From a virus: 26,330 nucleotides of DNA. A program made the position numbers and the translations under genes. Location of the stretch: positions 1 through 26,330 of the IMG/VR virus record IMGVR_UViG_3300013093_001711; one strand, 5' to 3'. Positions within the stretch are counted from its first letter, which is position 1; every line of letters begins with the position of its first letter. This document shows, in pieces, positions 7,335 to 15,131 of the stretch. Below the pieces are notes generated by a model. It was given only the letters and a program-made list of their open reading frames with translations, ran no database searches and had not been told where the DNA came from.

Positions 7335-7363
7335 TTGACAAGTTTAACATTTGAGTGTATAAT
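7335..7363 (+). promoter_or_regulatory. Consensus sigma70 promoter of the 7398 gene
   Basis: TTGACA at 7335-7340, a 17-bp spacer and TATAAT at 7358-7363: both boxes are perfect. Flanking bases (TTGACAAG, GTATAATA) are shared with the promoter at 4017-4045, which suggests a common early-promoter type in this phage. Confidence 0.88.
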
Positions 7364-7397
7364 ACACTGTATTATTAACCATTCCGTGAGCTCAAAT

Positions 7398-7844
7398 ATG
7401 TCTAAATTCAGCGAAAAATTAACCAAAATCATCACAGATCCAATCATTGGACCTTTTGAAGGTGAAGATTTTTGGATTGATGACAATGGTACTATACAGG
7501 TAGCAGAAAATAACGTTAAGATGGCTGCTACAATCATGCGTAAAACCAACGCAAGTGGAAAGTTCAAACAAAGATTAGTCAAGATCGGACACAGTGGAGA
7601 CAGCATTTTATTAGGTTTTGACAATCTAACAGAAGTAAAGCCAATTTACACAGCTAAAATCGGATTCAAAGGTGACATGCTGGCAGAAGTCAAAGAAGAT
7701 GCTGATGGTAAATTTTGCCTGTATATCAATGGTAAACGTGGTGCTAGGATGTTCAGCAAGTTATCAGCAGTGAAAACAGCATTGAAGAAATTAGATCGAG
7801 AAATGCAGTCAGCTGGTCAAGAACCAGAAGATCTAGACGACTAG
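7398..7844 (+). CDS. Small acidic protein from a lone early gene
   Basis: A 148-residue protein I do not recognise. It starts MSKFSEKLTKI and is mainly beta-strand in pattern up to residue 120, with a C-terminal helix (about 118-136) and an acidic tail ending in EPEDLDD. It is the only plus-strand gene between the left edge and 24.3 kb and has a consensus sigma70 promoter 35 bases upstream. I prefer the ATG at 7398 to earlier in-frame starts, since those would fall within the promoter. No clear ribosome site is seen. Expression alone and early, opposite to all neighbours, fits a host-takeover or regulatory protein, but this is inference. Its stop abuts the stop of the convergent 7845-9287 gene with no terminator between. 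Confidence 0.82.
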   Translation: MSKFSEKLTKIITDPIIGPFEGEDFWIDDNGTIQVAENNVKMAATIMRKTNASGKFKQRLVKIGHSGDSILLGFDNLTEVKPIYTAKIGFKGDMLAEVKEDADGKFCLYINGKRGARMFSKLSAVKTALKKLDREMQSAGQEPEDLDD

Positions 7845-9287
7845 TTATTTCTTATTGACTATAGCAGTTAATAGCTTGGCTTTAGCTGGATCTTGGGCGG
7901 CTTTACCAAGTATGTTTTGAATCAATGGCTGTAGAGTCTTAGCATCTGTAGCATCAATCGGCTTACCTTGCATGGCATGATTTAATGCTTGTACAGTCTT
8001 TTCAGGTGAACCAGTTTTAGCATTCACAGCGGTAGTTAATGTGTTAGTTGCTAGAGCTGTCTGTTGAGCTTGCTTTTGAGCTTTAGCGATAGCACCTGGA
8101 TCTGTGCTGATGCTAGTTAAACTAAGTGCGGTATTAGCAGTTTGCCCAGGAGTATTAGATGATTGGCCTGGTGCTGGTTGACCAAATGTTGCTCCACCAT
8201 CTTCATCTACTGCTTTTTTTTTATCTAATGCGTTTAATTTCTTTTGTAGTTCGGCACGTTCTTGTGGAGTTGGTACACGGAAATTTTTAGCACGTTCAAT
8301 ATCTTTTAATTTATTAGCAATGATCTTGTGACCACGACTTTCGTCTGTTGTTGCTTTTTCAACAGGTTTGTATTTGAAATCTGAGGCATAAGGTGTATTT
8401 TTGTAGGCTTTTTTAGCTGCAGATAGGCTTGGAAATTTCTTATGATAGGTCTTTAGATGTTGACCTTCATCATCACTGAGCGTGACTATCCAGCGTGCTT
8501 CAACTGGACCATAATAACTTTCATCTACTTGTTTAGACATTTTCTTTTTAATGTCTGCTACTTTCTTTTGGAATGCCTTGCACTTTTCATCATCACCAGC
8601 TTTGTTGGCTTTGGCTGCTAGTTCTGTATACTTGTCTGCTTGTTTTTTCAAGTCAGCACTTTCATTTAAACCTTTTTCATATTCAGCACGGATAGCTGGA
8701 AGATAATCACTCCAAGCATCTCTAGCACGTTGTTTACCTAGCTCGTAAGCAAAGTATAAGAATGCTTCGTTGCTTAACTCTAAATTCGTCAACCCTGGAC
8801 GCATCTGTTTAACTACTTTACTAACGATAGGATCTTGTTCTGCACCTTCGTTCTTAGGTTTTTTACCAGCCTTCTTCATGGCGATAGCTATAGCCGCTTG
8901 CTGTGCTGGACTACCAGCTTCATCTGTTTTAACTGTTTTAACTGTTTTATATCTTGGGTGAGGTTCATGACCACGTGGGTGTCTTGCACCTTTACGACTT
9001 GGTCGTTTAGGTTCTACACCTAGATCTTCTTCATTAAACTGTGCCCACATTTCTTTGAGTTTTTGTTCAACAGTCATGTCTTCGCTAACTTTTTTAAGTT
9101 CTTTCATCATGTTAGGTACGACACTTTCTTCCTGTTCTTCAGCGCCACCACCTACCATTTTATTGCCTGGAGTAGCTGCATCTGTGCCTTTCCAATAACC
9201 TGTAAACTTAGGACCTGTAGGAGCCTTTTCAGCACTCTTCATGGTACCTTTGCTTTCCATGATAGTTAATAACTTTTTCATATCCAT
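7845..9287 (-). CDS. Lysine/alanine-rich protein, likely virion-associated
   Basis: A 480-residue protein of unknown function. The start at 9287 (MDMKKLLTIMESKG) is chosen over 9341 because AAGG lies nine bases upstream and the previous gene stops two bases before; a second ATG at 9281 is possible. The leader KLLTIME-Ser fits the L/I-x-E cleavage form. The protein is a chain of low-complexity Lys, Ala and Gln segments, with one compact domain around residues 255-315 (ESYYGPVEARWIVTLSDDEG...SLSAAKKAYKNT). The C-terminal 110 residues are Ala/Gln/Thr-rich. Composition and leader suggest a head-internal or structural protein; that is inference. Confidence 0.75.
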   Translation of the reverse strand: MDMKKLLTIMESKGTMKSAEKAPTGPKFTGYWKGTDAATPGNKMVGGGAEEQEESVVPNMMKELKKVSEDMTVEQKLKEMWAQFNEEDLGVEPKRPSRKGARHPRGHEPHPRYKTVKTVKTDEAGSPAQQAAIAIAMKKAGKKPKNEGAEQDPIVSKVVKQMRPGLTNLELSNEAFLYFAYELGKQRARDAWSDYLPAIRAEYEKGLNESADLKKQADKYTELAAKANKAGDDEKCKAFQKKVADIKKKMSKQVDESYYGPVEARWIVTLSDDEGQHLKTYHKKFPSLSAAKKAYKNTPYASDFKYKPVEKATTDESRGHKIIANKLKDIERAKNFRVPTPQERAELQKKLNALDKKKAVDEDGGATFGQPAPGQSSNTPGQTANTALSLTSISTDPGAIAKAQKQAQQTALATNTLTTAVNAKTGSPEKTVQALNHAMQGKPIDATDAKTLQPLIQNILGKAAQDPAKAKLLTAIVNKK

Positions 9288-9288
9288 G

Positions 9289-9729
9289 TTATTGTGCCTT
9301 TGATGTTGCACGCAAGAACCATGCATGTTTAGCAAACGCATCTTGGCGATCTGCTAGGAAGTTGCTTAGGCCATGATGCCCAAGAGCTTCTGCTTCTACA
9401 AATAATGTTTTCATGATTTCCTGCATCTTTTCTGCATCAGCTAGTAATTCTGCTACCATGGCTTGTGGAGGTAATACTTCTACTTCGTCGCTGATCGCTG
9501 TTAATGCTGAAAAGCGTTCTAGGCTTGCTGGAGTGTAGGCTTTGATTTTACGGATGTTTTCTGCAAAGTCATCTACAGCATCATATACTTCTTCATAGAT
9601 TTTTTGGAATAATTTATGTAGTTGATAGAAATCCTGACCTTCTACATTCCAGTGGAAGTTCTGTGCTTTGATAGCAAATGCATATTGGCTAGCAAATGCG
9701 ATCTTTAACTGTGTTGAAAACTTATCCAT
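9289..9729 (-). CDS. dps: Dps-like ferritin (DNA-protection protein)
   Basis: A 146-residue Dps-family four-helix protein. Dps forms 12-subunit shells that oxidise and store iron and shield DNA from peroxide. His26 (FHWN), His38, Asp53 and Glu57 keep the exact spacing of the E. coli ferroxidase ligands His51, His63, Asp78 and Glu82. The position matching Asp67 is Gln42, so one ligand differs. The C-terminal helix (DRQDAFAKHAWFLRA) is typical. It lacks the long Lys-rich N-terminal tail that E. coli Dps uses to bind DNA. Its start shares one base with the stop of the 9729-10109 gene. It could protect phage DNA or sequester iron. Confidence 0.9.
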   Translation of the reverse strand: MDKFSTQLKIAFASQYAFAIKAQNFHWNVEGQDFYQLHKLFQKIYEEVYDAVDDFAENIRKIKAYTPASLERFSALTAISDEVEVLPPQAMVAELLADAEKMQEIMKTLFVEAEALGHHGLSNFLADRQDAFAKHAWFLRATSKAQ

Positions 9730-10109
9730 TATTTTTTCTTGCTTTTCTTTTGTTTATATGTACCACCAAATAGGCTACCTACTTGGCTACGTTTAACCAT
9801 ACTGCCCATAGGAGTAGTAGCGATACCGCCTGCACTTGTACCACCACCAGTGGCATTTTCTGCTACTGTAGGTTGTACACCCATTTCGTGTTGGCTGGCC
9901 ATATATTCCATAACAGTAACCATCATACCCTTGGCAAGGCTGATTTTTTCTTCTACCCATTCAGGTAAGTCTTCGTTATTTCGTAATTCTTTAGCTAGAT
10001 CTACGCTGGCACGTACGATAGTGTGCAGGTTGTTTTTAACCATGCTTACTTCACCGCTGTATTCGTCATCTATACTAAATTCTTCTTTGATAAATTCTTG
10101 TGGTTTCAT
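9729..10109 (-). CDS. Conserved marine-phage protein with capsid-targeting-like leader
   Basis: A 126-residue protein. The leader MKPQEFIKE (then Glu) matches the T4 internal-protein type closely. Residues 14-78 (from DDEYSGEV to QHEMG) form a helical acidic domain that I recognise as recurrent in T4-like cyanophage proteins of unknown function. A Gly/Thr/Ala linker (85-105) leads to a very basic tail (KQKKSKKK), which could bind DNA. The ATG has a good ribosome site (GGAGT) and a late box 19 bases upstream. Small size, leader and basic end fit an internal head protein; no biochemical role can be given. Confidence 0.82.
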   Translation of the reverse strand: MKPQEFIKEEFSIDDEYSGEVSMVKNNLHTIVRASVDLAKELRNNEDLPEWVEEKISLAKGMMVTVMEYMASQHEMGVQPTVAENATGGGTSAGGIATTPMGSMVKRSQVGSLFGGTYKQKKSKKK

Positions 10110-10128
10110 AACTTTACTCCGTATAGTG

Positions 10129-10136
10129 TATTTATT
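10129..10136 (-). promoter_or_regulatory. T4-type late promoter box AATAAATA
   Basis: AATAAATA on the minus strand, 19 bases before the ATG at 10109, with GGAG between. It overlaps the TAA stop (10135-10137) of the upstream 10135-10437 gene. Confidence 0.72.
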
Positions 10137-10437
10137 AAACTTTAAAAGTTATTTCAGACTTAGCGACAGGTCTAGAAAAGCTGTTAATCCTAAAGTTTCT
10201 CATTTCAAATTCTACCACACTATTTGCCTGTGGTACTGTTTCTAATCGCATGGAATTAAAATTACCTGGTATTAGATCCACATAAAAATTTTCATCGATG
10301 CAGGTATCTAATCCCCAAATCCAAGTACGTTCAGTGATAAGATCATCATTGACGTATAGTCTATATCTATTATTTTCGTAATTGACCCAACTGGGTTTTA
10401 GACAGTGTATTTCAACAGTTAGATTGACTTCTGACAT
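10135..10437 (-). CDS. Small beta-rich protein, unknown
   Basis: A 100-residue protein. The pattern of alternating hydrophobic residues (LTVEIHCL, NRYRLYVND, FYVDLI, VVEFEMRNFRIN) points to a beta sandwich. Its order of strands resembles the longer 11265-11708 protein, in which a short Asp-Asp turn is followed by an Ile-rich strand, so the two may be distant relatives lying on each side of the 10440-11234 gene. Such small jelly-roll proteins often decorate tails or bind sugars, but nothing here proves it. The start lies two bases after the stop of the upstream gene; no strong ribosome site is seen. Confidence 0.75.
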   Translation of the reverse strand: MSEVNLTVEIHCLKPSWVNYENNRYRLYVNDDLITERTWIWGLDTCIDENFYVDLIPGNFNSMRLETVPQANSVVEFEMRNFRINSFSRPVAKSEITFKV

Positions 10438-10439
10438 AA

Positions 10440-11234
10440 CTAAACTGGTTTTTTACCTTTGCCTATGTTTTTGTTAACTTTGATTTGACGAGTTGGAGCA
10501 CCTGGATTTTTACGACCTACTAGACCAAATGCTTTCATTTCTTTACCTAGGGTATTAGGATGTACGTCTACAGTCATTGATGTTTTATAGCGTGGATCAT
10601 TTCCACCACGAACTACACCTACTCCACCAGTTTCGGCCAGATTATCTACTAGGCCCATGCCTTTACGGACTGCCTGGAATAGTGCTGGTGCTAGTCGTCC
10701 TGCACCTGTTGATTTAGAAAATGCTTCCATATTATCTGCTAGCGCAGCCGCACGTGCTTGGCTGGCACTGACGCCTTCTACACCTTCTGCACCATCTTCA
10801 CGATCGCCACTTGATACAAAATCAATATTGGCAAATTTATAGTAGGTTTTCTTGCCTTTTACACCATTGTATGATGTTAATAGTTTTTGGAATGCTTCCA
10901 TGCGATCACTACCTGCTACAAATGTAACGTGTGTATAACCATGCTGATATAAGAATTCAGCTATGTCCATGATAGTGCGTAGTCCACCTACGCTGACATG
11001 ACCAGCATGCTTAGGAAACATCTGTTTAACGAATTTAACTTTAGTATCGTAGTCTAAGGGATTGTCTCGCTTGTCTTGTGTATGGCTAAGGAATATATAG
11101 TAATCTCCACCACGAGCGGCTTTGTGAGTAGTGGCCATTAATCGAGCATGACCAATAGTGGGTGGATTCATGCGACCAAAGCAAAAGGCCACATGTTTAG
11201 GTTGACGAGCTTCGTAAATTTCAGTTAATAACAT
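10440..11234 (-). CDS. Cytidylyltransferase-fold (NMN adenylyltransferase-like) protein
   Basis: A 264-residue protein of the HxGH nucleotidyltransferase class. The nucleotide-binding loop is GRMNPPTIGH (20-29), where Thr26 takes the place of the first His; the second signature SASQAR (156-161) fits the usual (I/S)SxxxR element. NMN adenylyltransferases of this fold make NAD; others activate sugars or lipids with CTP. Members with the GRMNPPTxGH loop are common in T4-like marine phages. About 90 C-terminal residues form a Gly/Lys-rich extension. The leader MLLTEIYE (then Ala) has the hydrophobic-x-Glu form. A late box lies 22 bases upstream. Substrate remains open. Confidence 0.82.
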   Translation of the reverse strand: MLLTEIYEARQPKHVAFCFGRMNPPTIGHARLMATTHKAARGGDYYIFLSHTQDKRDNPLDYDTKVKFVKQMFPKHAGHVSVGGLRTIMDIAEFLYQHGYTHVTFVAGSDRMEAFQKLLTSYNGVKGKKTYYKFANIDFVSSGDREDGAEGVEGVSASQARAAALADNMEAFSKSTGAGRLAPALFQAVRKGMGLVDNLAETGGVGVVRGGNDPRYKTSMTVDVHPNTLGKEMKAFGLVGRKNPGAPTRQIKVNKNIGKGKKPV

Positions 11235-11256
11235 AAGACTATACCGTATTTCAGTA

Positions 11257-11264
11257 TATTTATC
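11257..11264 (-). promoter_or_regulatory. T4-type late promoter box GATAAATA
   Basis: GATAAATA on the minus strand, 22 bases before the ATG at 11234 and directly beyond the TAA stop (11265-11267) of the upstream gene. Confidence 0.7.
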
Positions 11265-11708
11265 TTATAATTGTTCGAGTAGCCAAGGATAAAATGGGCT
11301 AGAAAATTTCAACACATAAGTACCATTCCACCCTAGATTAATACAACCATCTAATTTAGTAACTGTTTGCCCATTATACTGTTGAGGTTGATCTAATATA
11401 TATTCAGCTGACCATAGGACGTTGCCTAAACTAGCACCTTCGATGCTGATGTCTTTGATGTTTAACAACATATCTTTGATGATAACACCGTTTTCTACGA
11501 TGGTATCGTTGGAAGTTTTATTTTCTAAACGCACTTTGATAGTGTGATCACCTTCACTGACTGTGTGATCAAAAACCACGTTATGCGGGTCAGCTGATAT
11601 TTCAGACTGTACTATAACGTGGTCATCTAACCAAACACTAAACTGAGGTTTGCGTTCCCAAAAAGTGCCATTTAGGCTAACAACAAAACTCAGTTTTTCT
11701 TCATTCAT
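11265..11708 (-). CDS. Beta-sandwich (CBM-like) structural protein, tentative
   Basis: A 147-residue protein with a jelly-roll-like strand pattern: FSVWLDDHVIVQSEI, then GDHTIKVRLENK, then KDMLLNIKDISIEG. This resembles carbohydrate-binding modules in which a Lys-Asp-Ile strand follows an aliphatic one, and it is a type I associate with marine phage structural proteins. The C-terminus (LKFSSPFYPWLLEQL) is rich in aromatic residues. I take the ATG at 11708 because it lies one base after the stop of the glycosyltransferase gene; the upstream extension to 11774 lies inside that gene. Role in sugar binding is inference. Confidence 0.75.
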   Translation of the reverse strand: MNEEKLSFVVSLNGTFWERKPQFSVWLDDHVIVQSEISADPHNVVFDHTVSEGDHTIKVRLENKTSNDTIVENGVIIKDMLLNIKDISIEGASLGNVLWSAEYILDQPQQYNGQTVTKLDGCINLGWNGTYVLKFSSPFYPWLLEQL

Positions 11709-11709
11709 A

Positions 11710-12549
11710 TTACTGTTGCGCTTGTTTCGCTGCCATTTGGGCTGGAGTGATATCAGGCATACTTGGTTTACCACCTGTCAATACACTTAAATCACCAGCG
11801 AATTCATAATGTCCTGAATGGTTCAACAGTACTTTAGCGTGAGCATAAATCTCACCACCTAAAGCTGCCCAACGACGACAGAATGTCCAGTCTTCTGATA
11901 GATAGTGACCTTTTTCGTCGATCTCTGTATCAAAGATCGAATACATAGTTGGTTCGTATTGTTTACCTAGACCCACATCGTCCACGTATTTTGTTTCAGG
12001 GTGAGCAGCGCAGAGTTTTTCATATACGTGGCGTTTAAACATCATGAAGCCTGTGCCCATGGTGTCCACTGGGAAAATATCATTTTGGATAACTGTACCA
12101 GGTTTAACATTGATTACATATGAAATTGGTAATGCTTTCTTAGGGTACAATCCACCGATGACATCTTTGTCAGTGATCAACATCATAAAGATAGCTTCAG
12201 GTTCAAATCGAATGTCTGCGTCGATGAACATAAAGTGTGTTGCTGCCTGATTAGTCATCATTTTAGCCATCAAGTTATTACGAGCACGTGTAACTAATGA
12301 TTCATTAACCATTGTGTCTAATGACCATTGTAAACCCATTTTATTTGCCATCAAGATAAAACGCAAGAAGCTAGTAAAACATGGTTCAGTGATCTGGCCA
12401 CCGTAACATGGAATACCAAAATGTACGTGTACTTTGCTAAAATCAAATTGTTGTTGTGGATTTGGTGAACCAGTTGCTGGTAAGTTTACCTGCATCATTT
12501 TTGGTGAATTAGGTTTGATACGTTTTGATTGTTTTGAATTTTTTGCCAT
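11710..12549 (-). CDS. Glycosyltransferase, GT-A fold
   Basis: A 279-residue glycosyltransferase-like protein. The metal/nucleotide-sugar site is Asp110-Ala-Asp112 in FIDADIRF; the TRARN motif (87-91) before it and the Ser-Glu-Asp (218-220) ahead of WTFCRRW are typical of GT-A enzymes, with the last Glu/Asp as candidate base. The first 35 residues are basic and disordered. No membrane segment is present, so it acts in the cytoplasm. Possible targets are phage DNA bases, a virion protein or host surface sugar; the neighbouring beta-sandwich proteins would favour a virion protein, but that is weak. A good ribosome site (AAAGG) precedes the ATG. Confidence 0.82.
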   Translation of the reverse strand: MAKNSKQSKRIKPNSPKMMQVNLPATGSPNPQQQFDFSKVHVHFGIPCYGGQITEPCFTSFLRFILMANKMGLQWSLDTMVNESLVTRARNNLMAKMMTNQAATHFMFIDADIRFEPEAIFMMLITDKDVIGGLYPKKALPISYVINVKPGTVIQNDIFPVDTMGTGFMMFKRHVYEKLCAAHPETKYVDDVGLGKQYEPTMYSIFDTEIDEKGHYLSEDWTFCRRWAALGGEIYAHAKVLLNHSGHYEFAGDLSVLTGGKPSMPDITPAQMAAKQAQQ

Positions 12550-12573
12550 CGAAAATCTACCTTTAAATTAAAA

Positions 12574-12744
12574 TTATTCTGCTTGAATTTCTACTAGTGT
12601 ACCTGCACCAGCTAGTTCTTGTACTACTGCTTCTAAACTGTCAATGGTTTCTTGGTTGAGAATAGTAACACCACTGGCATCTTCTGTGTCTTTTAACAGT
12701 TTGCTAACTTTGATTACTAATACTTCTTCATGTAATTTCGCCAT
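12574..12744 (-). CDS. Small conserved phage protein (56 aa)
   Basis: A 56-residue acidic protein starting MAKLHEEVLVIKVSKLLKD and ending GAGTLVEIQAE. It has a beta-alpha-beta-like pattern: strand (VLVIKV), helix around residues 31-46, then a final strand (TLVEIQ). A good ribosome site (AAGGA) lies ahead of the ATG. It fills most of the gap between the glycosyltransferase and clpA-like genes. It resembles small conserved proteins I recall from T4-like cyanophages, but I cannot name a function. Confidence 0.75.
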   Translation of the reverse strand: MAKLHEEVLVIKVSKLLKDTEDASGVTILNQETIDSLEAVVQELAGAGTLVEIQAE

Positions 12745-12772
12745 GATTGATTCCTTGATAATATACTACTAT

Positions 12773-12780
12773 TATTTACC
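12773..12780 (-). promoter_or_regulatory. Weak late-type box GGTAAATA
   Basis: GGTAAATA on the minus strand, 28 bases before the ATG at 12744. Two bases differ from TATAAATA, but its distance to the start is like that of better boxes in this window. Confidence 0.3.
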
Positions 12781-12802
12781 AGGGCAGAATTAACCGTAAA
12801 AA

Positions 12803-15106
12803 TTATTTTACTACAATAAAACCATTTTCGTCAACTGTTTTGTTTTCTAATAGATCAACACTTGGTGCTAGCACAAGGAATTTGATTCCATTTTCAATAT
12901 AATCAACAGTTACGATGCTACCTGATTCTACATGTTCAAATAATATTTTCTTACTTAGAGGTACTTTGATCAGTTCGTTGATCTTACGTGCTAACGGTCT
13001 TGCACCCATAGCAGGATCAAAGCCAACTTCTGTTAAATGATCTACTAGTGCTTCAGTCGAACGCACTGTGATATTTCTTTCAACTAGTAATTCATTTAAT
13101 TCGTTTAAGAACTTGACAACGATTTTCTTCATTGAAATCTTGTCTAGTTTATTGAACTTGATTACCGCGTCTAATCGATTGCGGAACTCTGGTTTAAAGA
13201 ACTTCTTAGCTGCTTCATCATCTGTGCCTTCTTTTTGTAGAGATCTACCAAAACCAATGGCATTCTGTTCACCATCTGCTGCACCTAGGTTTGAAGTTAG
13301 GATTAAGATACAGTGACGTGCATCTGCTTTCTTACCATTTGAACCAGTGATATAACCTTCATCCATGATCTGTAGTAGTAAGTTACTAATGTCTGGATGT
13401 GCTTTTTCAACTTCATCTAGCAAGATGATAGCATGTGGGTTACGTTCAATTTCACTGATTAACAAACCACCACCTAGGTTACCATCTTCATAGCCAACAT
13501 AGCCCGGAGGTGCACCAATCAATTTAGCCATAGCATGTTTCTCTTGATACTCACTCATATCAAAACGTAAGAGTTTCATAGCTAATGCATCTGAAAGCAA
13601 TTTACATAATTCTGTTTTACCAGTACCAGTAGGTCCTAGGAACAAGAAGTTGCCTACAGGTTTGTTCAATGCTTTCATACCAGCCTTGGCCACGTAGATT
13701 TTTTCTAATACTTGATCCACTGCTGAATCTTGACCATATAACTTGTCTTTGATTGTTGCTTCTAATGTGATCAAGTTTTCTGTAGCTTTTTCACTGAGTA
13801 AGTTTTCTTTAGGAATCTTAGTTGCTTTACTGATAGTGTCAACGATATCTAATTTAGTAACTACAAAGTCTGGATCTTTAATCTTTAATCTAGCACAGCT
13901 CATGTCGACCAAATCCAGGGCTTTATCTGGTAAACGTTTGTCTGTTTGATAACGCACACTTAGATCAACGGCGGCTTCGATAGCATCATCATTGATAGTG
14001 CCATTATGGAATGTTTCAAAATGTTGACGTAGACCATATAAGATATCTTTGGCCACTTTAGGACTAGGTTCGTCAATGTTGAGTTTATAGAATCGACGCA
14101 TCAGCGCACGATCTTTTTCAAACGATTGTGTGTATTCTTCAAAGGTAGTCGATGCGATGACTTTAATATTGCCTTTGGCCAATGCCGGTTTCAGCATGTT
14201 GGCGAAGTCTACTGAACTTGATCCACCTGATCCTGCACCCTGCATCTGATGCGCTTCATCGATGAACAGTATCGTTTTACCTTTAGAACTTAATGCTGAC
14301 AGGACATCTTTGAGTTTTTCTTCAAACTCACCGCGATATTTGCTACCAGCTAGCAAACTGCCAATTTCTAGATTGTATACAGTATAAGGTTTTAGATATT
14401 CTGGTACTTCGCTGTGTATGATCTTATATGCGAGGCCTTCTGCGATAGCGGTCTTACCTACACCAGGATCACCAATCATCAACACATTAGATTTGTTACG
14501 TCGTGCTAGAACCTGAGCTATTTCTTCTAGTTCAGCAGCCCGACCAATCACAGGATCAATCTTGCCATCTAAAACCTGTTGGTTTAGATTGGTGCAGTAT
14601 TCTTCTAATATGCGATCAGCATAGTCTTTCTTAGTAGTTTCTTTTTTAGGCAAGCCAAATCTGTCAGTGTTTTGTGCTGTAAAGAATTCGATCAACTGCT
14701 TACGATTGACACCCCATTTAAGCAAGAAGTAAGCAGCATGGCTGTTAGGTTCTTGGCTGATACTTAAGAACAGATCAATGGGTTCCATGAAATCGCGACC
14801 ACTAAACAATACTTGAGTGAATGCACGATTAAACACACGTTCAAGACTATGTGTGCGCATCGGAGTTACATTTTCAATATTTTCTTTGATCAGATGATCT
14901 TGTTTGCCAATATAGTCATAAAGATCTCTCAATAGCTCGTCTACTTCTACACCATAGTCTGTTAGTAATTTGTTGAATTTTTGAAATTCTATTAGGGCTA
15001 TTAGCAGATGTTCCAAGGTAACATATTCATGCTTGTAATCTTTAGCGAGATCACAGGCATTGCTGATGATTAGTTCTATATCAGGATTACTTTTTAATTG
15101 CGACAC
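12803..15106 (-). CDS. clpA: ClpA/ClpC-like AAA+ protein unfoldase
   Basis: A 767-residue Hsp100 with an N-domain (1-150) and two AAA+ modules. Module 1 has Walker A GDPGVGKT (212-219) and Walker B FIDEA (281-285); module 2 has GPTGTGKT (491-498) and LLDE (562-565). It has no ClpB-type coiled-coil middle domain. An Ile-Gly-Phe tripeptide at 617-619 lies where ClpA has its ClpP-docking IGL loop, so it could work with the host ClpP to degrade proteins. No clpP is in the window. The start is GTG with AAAGGG upstream. It follows dnaJ on the same strand, with a late box between, so a joint role in folding, disassembly or proteolysis during infection is likely. Confidence 0.9.
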   Translation of the reverse strand: MSQLKSNPDIELIISNACDLAKDYKHEYVTLEHLLIALIEFQKFNKLLTDYGVEVDELLRDLYDYIGKQDHLIKENIENVTPMRTHSLERVFNRAFTQVLFSGRDFMEPIDLFLSISQEPNSHAAYFLLKWGVNRKQLIEFFTAQNTDRFGLPKKETTKKDYADRILEEYCTNLNQQVLDGKIDPVIGRAAELEEIAQVLARRNKSNVLMIGDPGVGKTAIAEGLAYKIIHSEVPEYLKPYTVYNLEIGSLLAGSKYRGEFEEKLKDVLSALSSKGKTILFIDEAHQMQGAGSGGSSSVDFANMLKPALAKGNIKVIASTTFEEYTQSFEKDRALMRRFYKLNIDEPSPKVAKDILYGLRQHFETFHNGTINDDAIEAAVDLSVRYQTDKRLPDKALDLVDMSCARLKIKDPDFVVTKLDIVDTISKATKIPKENLLSEKATENLITLEATIKDKLYGQDSAVDQVLEKIYVAKAGMKALNKPVGNFLFLGPTGTGKTELCKLLSDALAMKLLRFDMSEYQEKHAMAKLIGAPPGYVGYEDGNLGGGLLISEIERNPHAIILLDEVEKAHPDISNLLLQIMDEGYITGSNGKKADARHCILILTSNLGAADGEQNAIGFGRSLQKEGTDDEAAKKFFKPEFRNRLDAVIKFNKLDKISMKKIVVKFLNELNELLVERNITVRSTEALVDHLTEVGFDPAMGARPLARKINELIKVPLSKKILFEHVESGSIVTVDYIENGIKFLVLAPSVDLLENKTVDENGFIVVK

Positions 15107-15123
15107 AATTGAGCCCTTTAAAA

Positions 15124-15131
15124 TATTTATT
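15124..15131 (-). promoter_or_regulatory. T4-type late promoter box AATAAATA
   Basis: AATAAATA on the minus strand, 17 bases before the GTG start at 15106. It overlaps the TAA stop (15127-15129) of dnaJ. Confidence 0.68.

Noticed and set aside
7309-7350. Upstream start (7350) for the 6922 gene
   Set aside because: The extension covers the late box and the spacer; the ATG at 7308 gives the leader shared with other genes.
7328-7624. 98-codon minus-strand frame opposite the 7398 gene
   Set aside because: It spans the divergent promoter region and is the complement of a gene that has a consensus promoter; no start signal of its own.
9739-10245. 168-codon plus-strand open frame
   Set aside because: Antisense to the leader-tagged 126-aa gene and to the end of its neighbour, both better supported by ribosome site and late box.
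10440-11234. Assignment as a CTP-using partner of the amidotransferase (phosphoramidate pathway)
   Set aside because: Its loop is the HxGH/NadM type, not the MobA-like or sugar-nucleotide type that the Campylobacter CTP:phosphoglutamine enzyme would need, and it lies 11 kb away in another operon.
12803-15106. ClpB disaggregase
   Set aside because: There is no coiled-coil middle domain between the two AAA+ modules, and a docking-type Ile-Gly-Phe tripeptide is present, so the ClpA/ClpC type fits better.
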